Assembly (NCBI GenBank): GCA_027382625.1
Contig: JAJKFJ010022054.1
Coordinates: 25,360-89,359 of the forward strand
Origin: Tetmemena sp. SeJ-2015
Lineage: Eukaryota; Ciliophora; Spirotrichea; Sporadotrichida; Oxytrichidae
Reading direction: 5' to 3'
Length of the DNA stretch: 64,000 bases
Of the stretch, positions 21,250 through 32,800 are shown piece by piece; positions within the stretch are counted from its first letter, which is position 1, and every line of letters begins with the position of its first letter. Made by a program: the position numbers and the translations under genes. A model generated the notes under the pieces. It was given only the letters and a program-made list of their open reading frames with translations. It was not told the origin of the DNA and did no database searches.

Positions 21250-22000
21250 CTATCAATAGAAAGATTTGATAGACTTATTTATCATAAAATGCTTATTCAG
21301 CTTAATTATGGATATATAAAATCCGAACTGAGATCTAATTACAAAGTTTATAGGTTTTAAAATTCTTATATATATTAACTCGAGATAAATGCAAAGATAT
21401 TTTTCCACAAAAAAATATAATGCAAAAACGAAAAAATTTGTATGTTAAAGAAGTCAACTATCTTACTATATCAGAATTTTAATTGAATCTAAAAATTATA
21501 TTTAAATGTTTAATTTATTGATTTAAAAATTCGTCGTTATTTTACCAACTCAGCATATTTTACGTGAAAACAATTTAATCATTCGCTTTTGTTTTTAGTA
21601 ATGATAAAAAAATCACTTTTAAGAAAGTATTCAAACACTAAAACGACGGCTACAATCATTTTAGCTCGAATTGATGTAAACACGAGCGCAAATTTAAGGA
21701 AGATAAGTAAGATTAATATAAAAATAAAAGCGAGTGAATTAAGGGTGTTTGAGTAGAAATATATTGATATAATAAGAATAAAGATTTTAAAAGTTAATTA
21801 TATTAAATGATTTAATTAATATGAATTTGAATTATGATCTCTTAAAATTCTACTTATACTCGCCTTTTAAATTAATTTTAGATATTATTATTTTAAAACA
21901 GATCTACTAATTTTAATAAATATCTGAGAAATAAAAATAAATCTGAGATTTTTATCGCCACCTCTTAATTTTATTTTATTTCGATAATAAATTTAAAATT
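21250..22000. other. AT-rich stretch without a supported gene
   Basis: Only short open frames and no recognisable protein segment. It ends at a paralogous block (22,005-22,560) that also occurs at 820-1,380. Confidence 0.45.
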
Positions 22001-22081
22001 TAATTATAAGCTAGAATTTAATAGATAATAAAGTGTAAATTAATTTCTAATAATTATTCAAATAATAATTTATACGCTACA

Positions 22082-22520
22082 ATGGAAGCAACTTTTGCCA
22101 TACCTTGTCCAAGTAGTGCACATGAAGATACTTATTAGTAAAAGATGTGAAGACAACTCATTTAAGGAGATAGGTAAGTCAACTATCATATACATAATCC
22201 CCAAGAATGAAATTGAGACTTATAATTATTAAAATAATGGCTAATGAGTAAATAAGATAAGTTTTTAAATCTTAATCCAATTTCAAAATCTCATTATTAT
22301 TTCAATTCTCACCCTTATTAACTTTTTTAGGTTTCTACTCATTGCATTTAAATATTTAACTCTTTGAATTTTCACTCTTGCTCAAACTAATTTACAACAC
22401 TAGAACTAGAACAAGATAAAGGACAAAAATTGCTAAATTTTATACACAAGTTCTAAAATAATGCACTTATACTGTCTACTACTTAAAAATACTTGTATTT
22501 CTGTAAAGTTATTAATTCTC
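22082..22520 (+). pseudogene. Short paralogous gene fragment with a probable intron (copy 2)
   Basis: ATG 22,082 opens with MEATFAIPCPSSAHEDTY. GTAAGT at 22,174 and TTTTTTAG at 22,330 mark an intron in the same place as in the copy at 909-1,350. The downstream segment reads ELEQDKGQKLLNFIHKF and NALILSTTQKYLYFCKVIN. It retains TAA where copy 1 has TGA, but shares the TGA before the intron. The function is unknown. Confidence 0.4.
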
Positions 22521-22611
22521 TAAAACAAAAAATTCTTCAGTATATCTATAAAAGCTCAGATAATAAATATTTTAAAATAAAATTCAATAAGTTTAGGATC
22601 GATTGACATTT

Positions 22612-23290
22612 TCACTACTTCTCTTTCTCTTGATGCGTCTAAATTCTTCAGCGGTGATTCTGGCTCTGATTTTACATACACTCTCGTTACTTAAAGTGGG
22701 GATCCCCTCCCAAGCTTTATAAGCTACACTGGTTTGATCATCAATTTATTTTTTTTTTAAATATAGAATATGATTACAATTTGGGCACAATGAGCTCATA
22801 AATATCTATTATTTTAATGAAGAATGAAGATGCCTCAAATTACGCGCTCAGAATTGTTGCTACGAATTTATAAATTAAAAAATAGCGCTGGGGAAAGTGC
22901 TTACTAAGATTTCTATTTGACAATCTGGGGATGCTACTATAGTTGCAAAACTTGCACAGGTGTTATGTATAATCAGTGCACTTCTTGCAAAGCCCCATAT
23001 TAAATATTTTTCTAATTAAATAAATTTGTTAATTCTTTGTTGTCATCATCTTGTTAATGCAAATCAAATGAGTATTATGACTCTGCTAACAACAAATGCT
23101 TAACCTGTCCAAATGGGTGCTTAACCTGCAGTAGTGCAACTTAATGCAGATCTTGTTCTGTAGGGTTCTACTACAATGATAATGAATGCACTTAGCACTG
23201 CCCTGACGGCACTTATCCTTAAGAGGTGACCAATTTTAATCCAGTAAGAGAATGCCGTCCCTAATTTTTGACAGACACTGACGAGCGTAT
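22612..23290 (+). CDS. Cysteine-rich (furin-repeat-like) protein, copy 1, in four segments
   Basis: Segment 1 (22,612-22,740) reads LDASKFFSGDSGSDF, YTL, GDPLPSFISYT, the start of a cadherin-like fold often found in ciliate cysteine-rich proteins. Segment 2 (22,772-22,884) reads ASNYALRIVATNL. Segment 3 (about 22,925-23,000) reads GCYYSCKTCTGVMYNQCTSC. Segment 4 (about 23,065-23,265) reads NNKCLTCPNGCLTC, QCRSCSVGFYYN, ECTQHCPDGTYP. The repeated C-x-x-C pattern is that of furin-like repeats, suggesting an extracellular or membrane protein. TAA/TAG are Gln. Spacers of 30-60 bp between segments look like small deleted sequences. Paralogue at 43,432. Confidence 0.7.
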
Positions 23291-23400
23291 TTTAAGATTA
23301 ATAATTATTATGCCAATAATAGGTCTTGTCAAAATTAAATTCGCTATATAGATATAATAATTTTACTTCTGAGTTCTTTCTTTGTGATGCTTTACTGTTT

Positions 23401-23660
23401 TTAGGATATTCAATACTAGATAAAATTAAAAAATCATCAGAACAGATTCATAAAGGATAAGTCGATAAGAAAAATAACTCCAAAAATAAAGAAGACATTT
23501 AATTTGAGAAAATAGCTGATAAATATTACTTAAAAGAATGAGACGTTTTAATAAAATGGGACTTGAAAGAAGTAAGATGATGCAGCTACTGCAGGGAGAG
23601 TTAAAACAACACAATTGAGAGCCATTACTGTGTTTCAAACAATGATGAACAAATCAATTA
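23401..23660 (+). CDS. Unknown ORF with Cys/His segment and internal TGAs
   Basis: A frame reads DKIKKSSEQIHKG, FEKIADKYYLKE, then after an in-frame TGA DVLIKWDLKEVR, then after another TGA CSYCRES and ESHYCVSNND. The Cys and His spacing faintly resembles the zinc-binding region of DHHC acyltransferases, but the signature DHHC was not found, so no function is claimed. It follows the cysteine-rich gene and could be its C-terminal part or a separate gene. Confidence 0.3.
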
Positions 23661-24590
23661 TCAACGGTAATATAAAATATTAATTAAGTATTTAAGATTT
23701 TATCACTCAGAATCAATATCTCCTAAGGAAATAAAAAAACAAGAGTTAAATGGAAACCTCAAATTCTTTAAAAAAAAGCAGGTCTTTTTATTTATCTCTT
23801 GGCTAAAAATCCTATACTAAATGAAAGATATTACTTATATTATTGTGTAACTTCTATTAGTAATAAAATTGTGTTTGTAATAATTTCTGCATTATAATCT
23901 ATTGCTATTTTTCCTATAAAATATTACGATCAAATATATACATTAGAATTTCGCCCGAATTAGTTTATTTATGTATATCAGAAGCAACTTTATAAATTAT
24001 TAAACTTTAATTTAAATGATACTAATAATCGACAAATTTACCACAAATATACTTACATATCAATCAACTAAAAAATTGAAGCAGTCCAATCTCAATTGAA
24101 TCATGTCTATTTACTTCAGCATAAAGAAACTGGATTATGTTAATCTAAAGCCAGTGCGGAATTCTCAACTGAGAGAGTTCATACACTACAAATGGGGAAA
24201 GGCTTTTCTAATTTGAGTTAGTTTAATTAGTTAGGATTAAGGAATCAAAAATCATCTATTACATAGGATAATAGTACGGTTTCTTATCTAGTACTTTTAA
24301 GTGCTGAGATTTGAAATTGATTATTAATTCCATTCCTAAAATTTTACTTTACTTTACTTTACAAAGATCATCTAGATGGAAGTGAAGGATTTATGGTAGT
24401 ACTTGATAGAGTAAGAAAATTCTTCTTCCTTTACTCAGCAATAACTTTAGATCATCATACTCCAATTTCAGAATACTGAAGTCTATCAGACACGATATAA
24501 ATGAATTTTGACTGCTTCTATTCATTATTTTTTTATATCTTAGTATATTTGAAGTAAATTGATAGATTATATTCTCGATAAGATACGAAT
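23660..24590. other. AT-rich stretch without a supported gene
   Basis: No convincing coding segment. A short TTTACTTTACTTTACTTTAC run occurs near 24,345. It ends at the left edge of the giant palindrome. Confidence 0.45.
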
Positions 24591-26113
24591 ATTATAGAAC
24601 TAATTAATATTTTAAAAATTTGCGAGGAAAAATATAACTATAAGAGTAGTATATACCTATAGTCATCTAAGGTTCATTAGCATGAATGCGATGTAGGAAA
24701 CGTAGAGGTTCAATGCATCATTATCACTACAGAAGCAATAAGCAAGTGCGCTCTCACATCTCACGCTGAGTAATACTGAATTGCATCTAGATCGCGCATC
24801 GAAACTTCAACTGCGATAGAGAGTGAAGTGCTAGCAATCATATACTCTTTATATACTGTGTATTTACTCTATATCACTTACTTATCTCTATACTCTCTAA
24901 GTAGAAATGATGATTATATAATTGAAATGAAAAGTGATGAAGAGTGCAAATGCATTTTCCACTTGATAGCGTAACTTACTTGAGTGCGCTCAATGTGCGA
25001 TATGTGCGCCGTGAAACGCTCTCTCGAATGATGCTACTTGCGCACTTATTGCATATCGGAAAAGTAGAGAGGAGAGGCTTGCACTGAAAAGTGCGATAGT
25101 GATTTTCACTCCACCATACTTAAGTTTGCACTTGTTTGCACTTGTATCTCAATGTATACGCATGTCATAAGTGTGCTCACTAGTGATTCATGTTTGCATA
25201 TGATGTATGAATGATGTTAGCATGCATGAGCAGTGATGCATTTCGCACATGCAGAGTTTGCAGTGAAAGAGTGCGCTCTCAATCAAAGTGCGATAGAGTT
25301 CATAACTCCATTAATAATGATATAACCAATAATCGCTATAACTTAATAATCATATACTTATAATTGATCATAACTTTAATTGAATATTATTAATGGAGTG
25401 ATGAACTCTATCGCACTTTGATTGAGAGCGCACTCTTTCACTGCAAACTCTGCGTGTGCGAAATGCATCACTGCTCATGCATGCTAACATCATTCATACA
25501 TCATGTGCAAACATGAATCACTAGTGAGCACACTTATGACATGCGTGTACAATGAGATACAAGTGCAAACAAGTGCAAACTTAAGTATGGTGGAGTGAAA
25601 ATCACTATCTCACTTTTCAGTGCAAGCCTCTCCTCTCTACTTTTCCAATATGCAATAAGTGCGCAAGTAGCATCATTCGAGAGAGCGTTTCACGGCGCAC
25701 ATATCGCACATTGAGCGCACTCAAGTAAGTTACGCTATCAAGTGGAAAATGCATTTGCACTCTTCATCACTTATCATTTCAATTATATAATCATCATTTC
25801 TACTTAGAGAGTATAGAGATAAGTAAGTGATATAGAGTAAATACACAGTATATAAAGAGTATATGATTGCTAGCACTTCACTCTCTATCGCAGTTGAAGT
25901 TTCGATGCGCGATCTAGATGCAATTCAGTATTACTCAGCGTGAGATGTGAGAGCGCACTTGCTTATTGCTTCTGTAGTGATAATGATGCATTGAACCTCT
26001 ACGTTTCCTACATCGCATTCATGCTAATGAACCTTAGATGACTATAGGTATATACTACTCTTATAGTTATATTTTTCCTCGCAAATTTTTAAAATATTAA
26101 TTAGTTCTATAAT
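24591..26113. repeat. Giant near-perfect palindrome (about 730-bp arms)
   Basis: ATTATAGAAC at 24,591 pairs with GTTCTATAAT ending at 26,113, and the two arms match almost base for base inward to CTCCATTAATAA near 25,318 and its complement near 25,385. The central loop is about 65 bases. The few arm differences seen are mainly C/T or A/G changes. The arms are clearly less AT-rich than the surroundings and rich in GTGCG- and GCGCAC-type motifs. They have no long ORF in either strand. Confidence 0.9.
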
Positions 26114-26392
26114 AGATGATTAATGATTGGTATACTTTAAAATACATCTTTAATAAGTGAAGAGCCAACTTTAGTTTATTTAATAAATTGAATTTGTAAT
26201 TTCATTATTTAAAATAAGCAATATAAAAGAATTGATCACGCTTATAAGCTTAAGGATAAAACCTACACAAGTTTCCATAAATATGTTTGGAAAAAGCAAA
26301 AATAAGTTAACCTTTATTTTCTAAATCTTATTATATATTATTCAGTTTAGCTAAAGTTTTGCAAAAATAAGAATGGTTTTCTTAGACTAATC

Positions 26393-26700
26393 ATGATATT
26401 AAGAGAAAAGCTATGAGAGGGCAAGATACTTGAACTTGAGACAGCTCAATTCATACTCTATGAACTAACAGAAAGAGTAGGAAGAGTTAAAATCTCAGAC
26501 AAGGGTATGTATGAACAAGAAATACCTTGAATTTTGACTTAAGACTATTTAGGTTCAGAGACTGGAAATATAAATAGTAATAATCTTCAAAACTAAAAGT
26601 GAAAAAATAAGAAGAATCCGATTGAATGTAATTAAATTCCCGCAAATGATCATTGAAATCATGATTCAGCAACTCTCAGCCTCTTTATTTTTAAGGCCTT
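26393..26700 (+). CDS. Unknown ORF with internal TGAs
   Basis: ATG 26,393 opens MILREKL, meets TGA at 26,414, and continues in frame as EGKILELETAQFILYELTER, VGRVKISDKGMYEQEIP to TGA 26,528-26,530. The frame remains protein-like afterwards (ILTQDYLGSETGN). No TAA or TAG occurs in the main 37-codon stretch. No family was recognised. It could be a short gene segment or part of a larger split gene. Confidence 0.4.
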
Positions 26701-26704
26701 GCAT

Positions 26705-27300
26705 TTTAAATTTTCAATTCACTAATCATACACCCTATAATATGATATAAATTAAAATTTATTAATTTACAGAAGTGGATTACAATATTCTATACTAAAT
26801 TAATCATGTGAAAGTTAAATTAATAAATTTGATCTTAATATCTTCTAGGTTTCTGATGAATTTTTTTTTAATTTTAGCTAAAAATAAATTAGTTTAAAAT
26901 AAACAAGTTTCACAAAGAAAGAAATATTAAATAAGATCGCTCTAAATAATCCTTGAATTTGATTTTGACCTTACCCCTTTTTTCCACAATATTAATTGAC
27001 AGATAATCTACTTAAATTTTGAAATACTCTGTACGATCAAAACCCAAAACAGCAACTTTTAAATAAGAGAGTATAGTGTGGCATTCTCAACGTTATTAAA
27101 ATAAAGTTTATGTTGAGTTATGTCTTTTATTACTGATAAGGTGATTGCATCTTCCCTTAAAGCTAAAATGAAAATTAAATAGGATACATTATGAATTAAT
27201 TTATTATTGAGAAAATCAGTGAAAAAGGCAATTAATTCAAATGTGTTTAAATAACTGCCAATAAATTAATAATTGCTTAAATTAAATTTGAGGTTTGATA
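26705..27300. other. AT-rich stretch without a supported gene
   Basis: No convincing coding segment between the ORF ending near 26,700 and the acetyltransferase-like segment. Confidence 0.4.
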
Positions 27301-27360
27301 TCTGAATCTCGAAAATGGAAAGTTATCTTATTAAAGAGATTGAGAAGTACTAGAACTTTA

Positions 27361-27720
27361 GCGTCTAGCTCTCATCATCATAGCTACCCAAATGCCACTT
27401 GGACCCCTCAGACTTCTTTTAGAACAGAGGATACGAAATCATTGTAGGCTGATCTGGAAAGACTTTCCACCCATATCCATGAATTTTTCAAAGATCAAGG
27501 CGGCTACTCTAATTTGCACAAAAAGAGGCTCTCTAACTGGCATATCGCTCTCAAGAGGATGAAGGTAGGCCGCAACACAGTTGGACCAGTATTTGTAGTG
27601 GATTTCTACATTGGGGAGCTCGCGAATGACTTGAACTGCTATATTTTTCACATGGCAACCAGGACTGAATTCAAAGGACAAAGCTATGGAAAATTATTCC
27701 TTCAAGATGTCAAGCAATGA
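27361..27720 (+). CDS. Probable GNAT-type acetyltransferase segment
   Basis: The frame reads SYPNATWTPQTSFRTEDT, LERLSTHIHEFFKDQGGYSN, LHKKRLSNWHIALKRMKVG, VGPVFVVDFYIGELANDL, YIFHMATRTEFKGQSYGKLF and ends at TGA 27,718-27,720. The last block matches the acetyl-CoA-binding motif A of GNAT enzymes, a beta strand with HMATR followed by a Q/R-x-x-G-x-G/A loop (KGQSYGK) and helix. The second Gly of the loop is Ser here. The last 68 codons contain no stop codon of any kind. Upstream, a second frame from ATG 27,315 (MESYLIKEIEKYQNF) is also open, so the true start is unclear. Only the fold is suggested, not the substrate. Confidence 0.5.
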
Positions 27721-28138
27721 ATGATGTCCCAGGAAGTCTACAGTAGAAGGAAGTAATTGATTAATACATTTGAGATTTAGAAACTGCTGTAGCTCCTTAC
27801 TTTTTCATCCAAAAACATTTTTAAAACACGAAAAAATAGAAATGCAGTTTTGGCATCGCGAAGGATCAAAAATGCATTTTATAACTTAGAGGTTTTTAAG
27901 GGGTAAAAATTAAACCATGATTGCATTTATCTTGAAATTAGTAATTTTAGAATATTTTTAGTGAATTTAATAGAATTAAATAAAATAAATCAAAAATAAT
28001 TAATAACTTATTTACATCTTTTTTTCAAAATAAAGGGTTTAGAATGAGTGCCGAATGATTAAGATAATCAATAAAATAAAATTTAGCAGGCTTTGTAAGG
28101 TTAGCGACTGTCAACTTATGCATCAGTATTTAACAAGA

Positions 28139-29830
28139 AGATATAAATTTTGAAAAGTTAAATCTTAAACACAACTCTTAGATTTTCATATAAGATTTGT
28201 AATTAGTATTGAACACTGTGAAAAAGTGCATCAATACATTACCATTATAAAGCAGGTAAATAAATTTTCATATCTCACAATTAGTAATGCTACATTATAG
28301 CTGAAAATTGATTTTCTATTGCGGGGAAAAATTTACTTTAGCTTAAGGAAATTAATTTCTTCCCTACTCCACTTGTTTTCTTATGTAATGGATAAAGATT
28401 CAGAATTTATACTCAAAACGAGAGTGATTTTTTAATTACTGCTTGTTAATTTATTTATTGAGTTATCAAATTTCAATTCTCTTTGTAAATTAGAGATTAT
28501 TCTTATTAATAAACTTAAATTATTTTAAGATGAATACGAATTAGTGATTGGGGGTTGTAGAAAAGTAAAATGAAAGATATCCAAGGTTGATCTCTAGCAA
28601 GTCTGATGCGTGGCTGTTTTTTTAGACATTACTATTCTAGCTGAAATTTAATTGAAACCAGAAATTAAAATTAAATAAGATCAAACTTTAAAATTTTAAC
28701 TTTCACATATAATTTATTGGTGGAGTATTTTATATTCAGGCGTACCCCTCAACTACCGCACCTCAATTTTCATTAATCCACAGAACCACTGCAGCTAAAC
28801 TTAGAGATAAGGTCTATTAGGGTGTATCCGCAGTCCAATAAGTACGATATAGTCCCTGAGCGCCAACAGTATCAGAAAGCCGGAGTGTGATCCATGACCA
28901 GTGCGGAGTTCACCCAGGGGATGAGGGTTCGATCAGAAACGGTGCATATCCTTAACTGATCCTGGTGCTCTCTTCACTCTTCACCCACTTTCAAAGCACC
29001 GACTGATACAGGCACACCGTTTCTGATCGAACCCTCATCCCCTGGGTGAACTCCGCACTGGTCATGGATCACACTCCGGCTTTCTGATACTGTTGGCGCT
29101 CAGGGACTATATCGTACTTATTGGACTGCGGATACACCCTAATAGACCTTATTTCTAAGTTTAGCTGCAGTGGTTCTGTGGATTAATGAAAATTGAGGTG
29201 CGGTAGTTGAGGGGTACGCCTGAATATAAAATACTCCACCAATAAATTATATGTGAAAGTTAAAATTTTAAAGTTTGATCTTATTTAATTTTAATTTCTG
29301 GTTTCAATTAAATTTCAGCTAGAATAGTAATGTCTACAAAAACAGCCACGCATCAGACTTGCTAGAGATCAACCTTGGATATCTTTCATTTTACTTTTCT
29401 ACAACCCCCAATCACTAATTCGTATTCATCTTAAAATAATTTAAGTTTATTAATAAGAATAATCTCTAATTTACAAAGAGAATTGAAATTTGATTATTTT
29501 TTTTAACTCAATAAATAAATTAACAAGCAGTAATTAAAAAATCACTCTCGTTTTGAGTATAAATTCTGAATCTTTATCCATTACATAAGAAAACAAGTGG
29601 AGTAGGGAAGAAATTAATTTCCTTATGCTAAAGTGAATTTTTCCCCGCAATAGAAAATCAATTTTCAGCTATAATGTAGCATTACTAATTGTGAGATATG
29701 AAAATTTATTTACCTGCTTTATAATGGTAATGTATTGATGCACTTTTTCACAGTGTTCAATACTAATTACAAATCTTAGATGAAAATCTAAGAGTTGTGT
29801 TTAAGATTTAACTTTTCAAAATTTATATCT
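28139..29830. repeat. Giant near-perfect palindrome (about 810-bp arms) with GC-rich core
   Basis: AGATATAAAT at 28,139 pairs with ATTTATATCT ending at 29,830, and the arms are almost identical inward to CAGAAACGGTG near 28,948 and its complement near 29,016. The loop is about 70 bases. The inner 200 bp of each arm (about 28,780-28,948 and complement) is GC-rich, unlike anything near it, for example GGCTTTCTGATACTGTTGG and ACTCCGCACTGGTCATGG. No ORF was recognised. It lies immediately before the first segment of YHYH copy B, at the position of the 3,672-4,413 element in front of copy A. Confidence 0.9.
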
Positions 29831-29851
29831 TTTTACCTCATATAAGACTTC

Positions 29852-32800
29852 AGTGAAATGGATTCAAATACTTTCAACTGCCGTTCTTCTTCTTGTTAAA
29901 CTGGTGATGCACAATAATCTTCGAAATGCACATGGGAAACATAGTTTGCTATCTAATCAAATTTGTTTTATTTGGAAGTAATTATCATTTAATGGATTAT
30001 TTATTAAACTTAATGTTACCCCTCCTCACCTCCTCAAATAAGAGTTGCGACTAACTCGATGCCTTCTCACTGTATTAATACCGAATAAAAATATTAATCA
30101 GCACTTTTTTAAATTAAATTAAATTTAAAGTTTAATCTGGCCCAAAAGAAACTCTTATTGACTTTTAAGTGAACTATGGTACCAAACTTACCTAAAATGA
30201 TACAACAAGCTAATCCAATTTAATTTATAGATTCACAAATTTTAATCTTGTATAAAATACATAAATATTTAAAGATTCAAAATGTGATATATAAAGTAAG
30301 AATCATATAATATAGATAGCACTAATATCGATTTTCTTCTCTTCTATAACCAGTTTAAATAAGCTTAAGATTTCAGACTTATTTTTTTCTTCCTCTGTTT
30401 TTATTTTCAGATAGTCACGTATCTTTATGAATTATAAAATATAGCTGAGAGGACGTATTCAAATTAGATAAATACACTTGATTAAAGATGAACTTTTAGC
30501 ATTTGAGTCGATTGACAGTTAGCTTACAAATATAATCATGATCGTTTATCGTGCTTGAATTTCGTGGTTCAGTGTACTTCGCTCACCTTAGGTTCCTCAT
30601 TAATCTCAAAATTTTCGACTTTACTTAGCATACCTTCTCTAGTGCATTGAACTCATCACTAGCATATTTACTAGATATCATATTCTGGACTAGCTGAATT
30701 TTAATAGAAATGAGATTCTTGCAACATTAATAACTCAAGTCTTAAATTAATTAAGAATTAGCAAACTTAAATTAACACTAGTTTCAAATGAATTAAGATG
30801 AGTAATATACTGATTCTTTATTTGAGAAATAATTTAATATGATAATTAAGACTTATTGCATTTAAACATTTAGTATTTTTAAATTTTTAAATTTTTAATT
30901 AAGACTTTATAGGTAAATAAATATGATTAAGAATATAATTAAATTTCATTTCATTCCATTTATAAGAATTTTTTAGTTGGCGTGTCTTAGATTTTCCTCT
31001 CTTGAATTCTGAGATTTGAGTTCTTTTATTTCTTTAGGATACTCTTTAACTCTATTTTTAAAAGTTTAGTTGCCTTCACTTTGATCATGAGTCCTCTTTA
31101 AATTAAATTATCGTTTATCTTACTTCAGTTTATTGGGAAGTGCATCTTCTCTTTCCTAATTCTTTGTGCTTGTCTCATATGCCAAGTTTCATTTGAAGAG
31201 TGTTGTTAGTATCAAAGAATTCCAGTTCGGCAATGATATCCACTATAAAGTCAGATTATATCTGAAACTAATCGGTTACTTAGTGCGAATTAGAGCTAAA
31301 CCCAAAACATATATCTAAAATAAGATGATAATCTTCAAGGTTTACTTACATTTAATTGTTTGAGATACTTGCAGTGAATAAGATAAGCGTCAAATGTAGG
31401 GCTTTAGAGTCCCTTACTCTGCCATTATGAGATTATTATTTAAATTATGAATTTATTAATAGACTCTTGTTAAGTTAACTAAAGTTATAGCTCTAAATAT
31501 ACTTAATAAGTCATTTTAATTATTTTTTTGATCATCTATTCGTGCCTAATCTATAATGTTGCAAGAATCTCATTTCTATTAAAATTCAGCTAGTCCAGAA
31601 TATGATATCTAGTAAATATGCTAGTGATGAGTTCAATGCACTAGAGAAGGTATGCTAAGTAAAGTCGAAAATTTTGAGATTAATGAGGAACCTAAGGGGA
31701 GCGAAGTACACTGAACCACGAAATGCAAGTACGATAAACGATCATGATTATATTTGTAAGCTAACTGTCAATCGACTCAAATGCTAAAAGCTCATCTTTA
31801 TGATATTAAAATATGTAATTGAAGTATAGAATCAATTTATACACACTTTATCGATATCTCAAATGACTTTCGGGTGCCTCAATTTAAGTATTCTTAACCG
31901 CCAGTATATGAATAAGAAAGAGAAGAAGGTATATTTATCAGTATTTTATTTGGGCTCAAATTTATACATTATTGAAGACAAGTGGGAAAAGCATTAAAAA
32001 TCAGCTAGGTGGTTATTATAGTCAAACATTGAATATAAATATGAAACCCGTCTTTTAATTGATTTGAATTATATAGCTAAGCGAATAAATAAATATAACT
32101 GCCTTCCTGATCTCTAAAGTTCCTAGATGATAAATAACATTCAAGTCATTCACATTTGAACAGCAAAGTATCCATTCCTCAAAAAACTTGGTAATATGCC
32201 TCATCAGTACTACTCCTGCAATATTGTAGATTAAGCACGATTAGCTGATCAAACAAATAATTAAAGCTGAATTCTTGTATATATTTAGAACCTTAACAAT
32301 AGTTTACTTGGCAAGAGTGCATTAATGATTTCATAATAAATTTATAAATTCATAATGGAAGAGTGAGATGTTCTTAAGTTCTTGTTTCATCGCTAACCAT
32401 ATTAATTGCTGGATCTAGAAATATAAAAGGTAAGTAAACCTTAAAGCTTATAATCTTATTTTTTCTCTTATTTTTGGGTTTAGCTCTTAATCTCACTAAC
32501 TTACTGATTTATTTGAGAGTTAAACCAAGTTTATAGATAATGTGAATGTCGAATGGGGACTCTTTGATACGACAGAGATTCTTCATATTGAGATGTTAAA
32601 ATCAGGAAAGTACAAAGAATAAGCCTCAAGCAGCTGCTCTTACCATTTAAGTTAAGTAAGATAATCGATAACTTATTTTTTAGAGAGTAGAGGATAAAAA
32701 CAAGGGCACCTAAATATACCTTATCAGAGTTCAAGAATTTCAAAAGCAAATAAAAGAAGGGAAGTGACAGTAATAGAGAGAAGGAAAGCCTAAGTCAAGA

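Noticed and set aside
23560..23640. DHHC acyltransferase zinc region
   Set aside because: Cys and His spacing is only approximately right, two TGAs intervene and the DHHC motif itself was not found.
27439..27681. 80-codon reverse-strand ORF
   Set aside because: It is the shadow of the forward GNAT-like frame, which has the recognisable motif and better composition.
32531..32749. 72-codon reverse-strand hydrophobic ORF
   Set aside because: It lies opposite the forward charged ORF at 32,592-32,885; the hydrophobic residues are the complement of Lys/Glu-rich codons.
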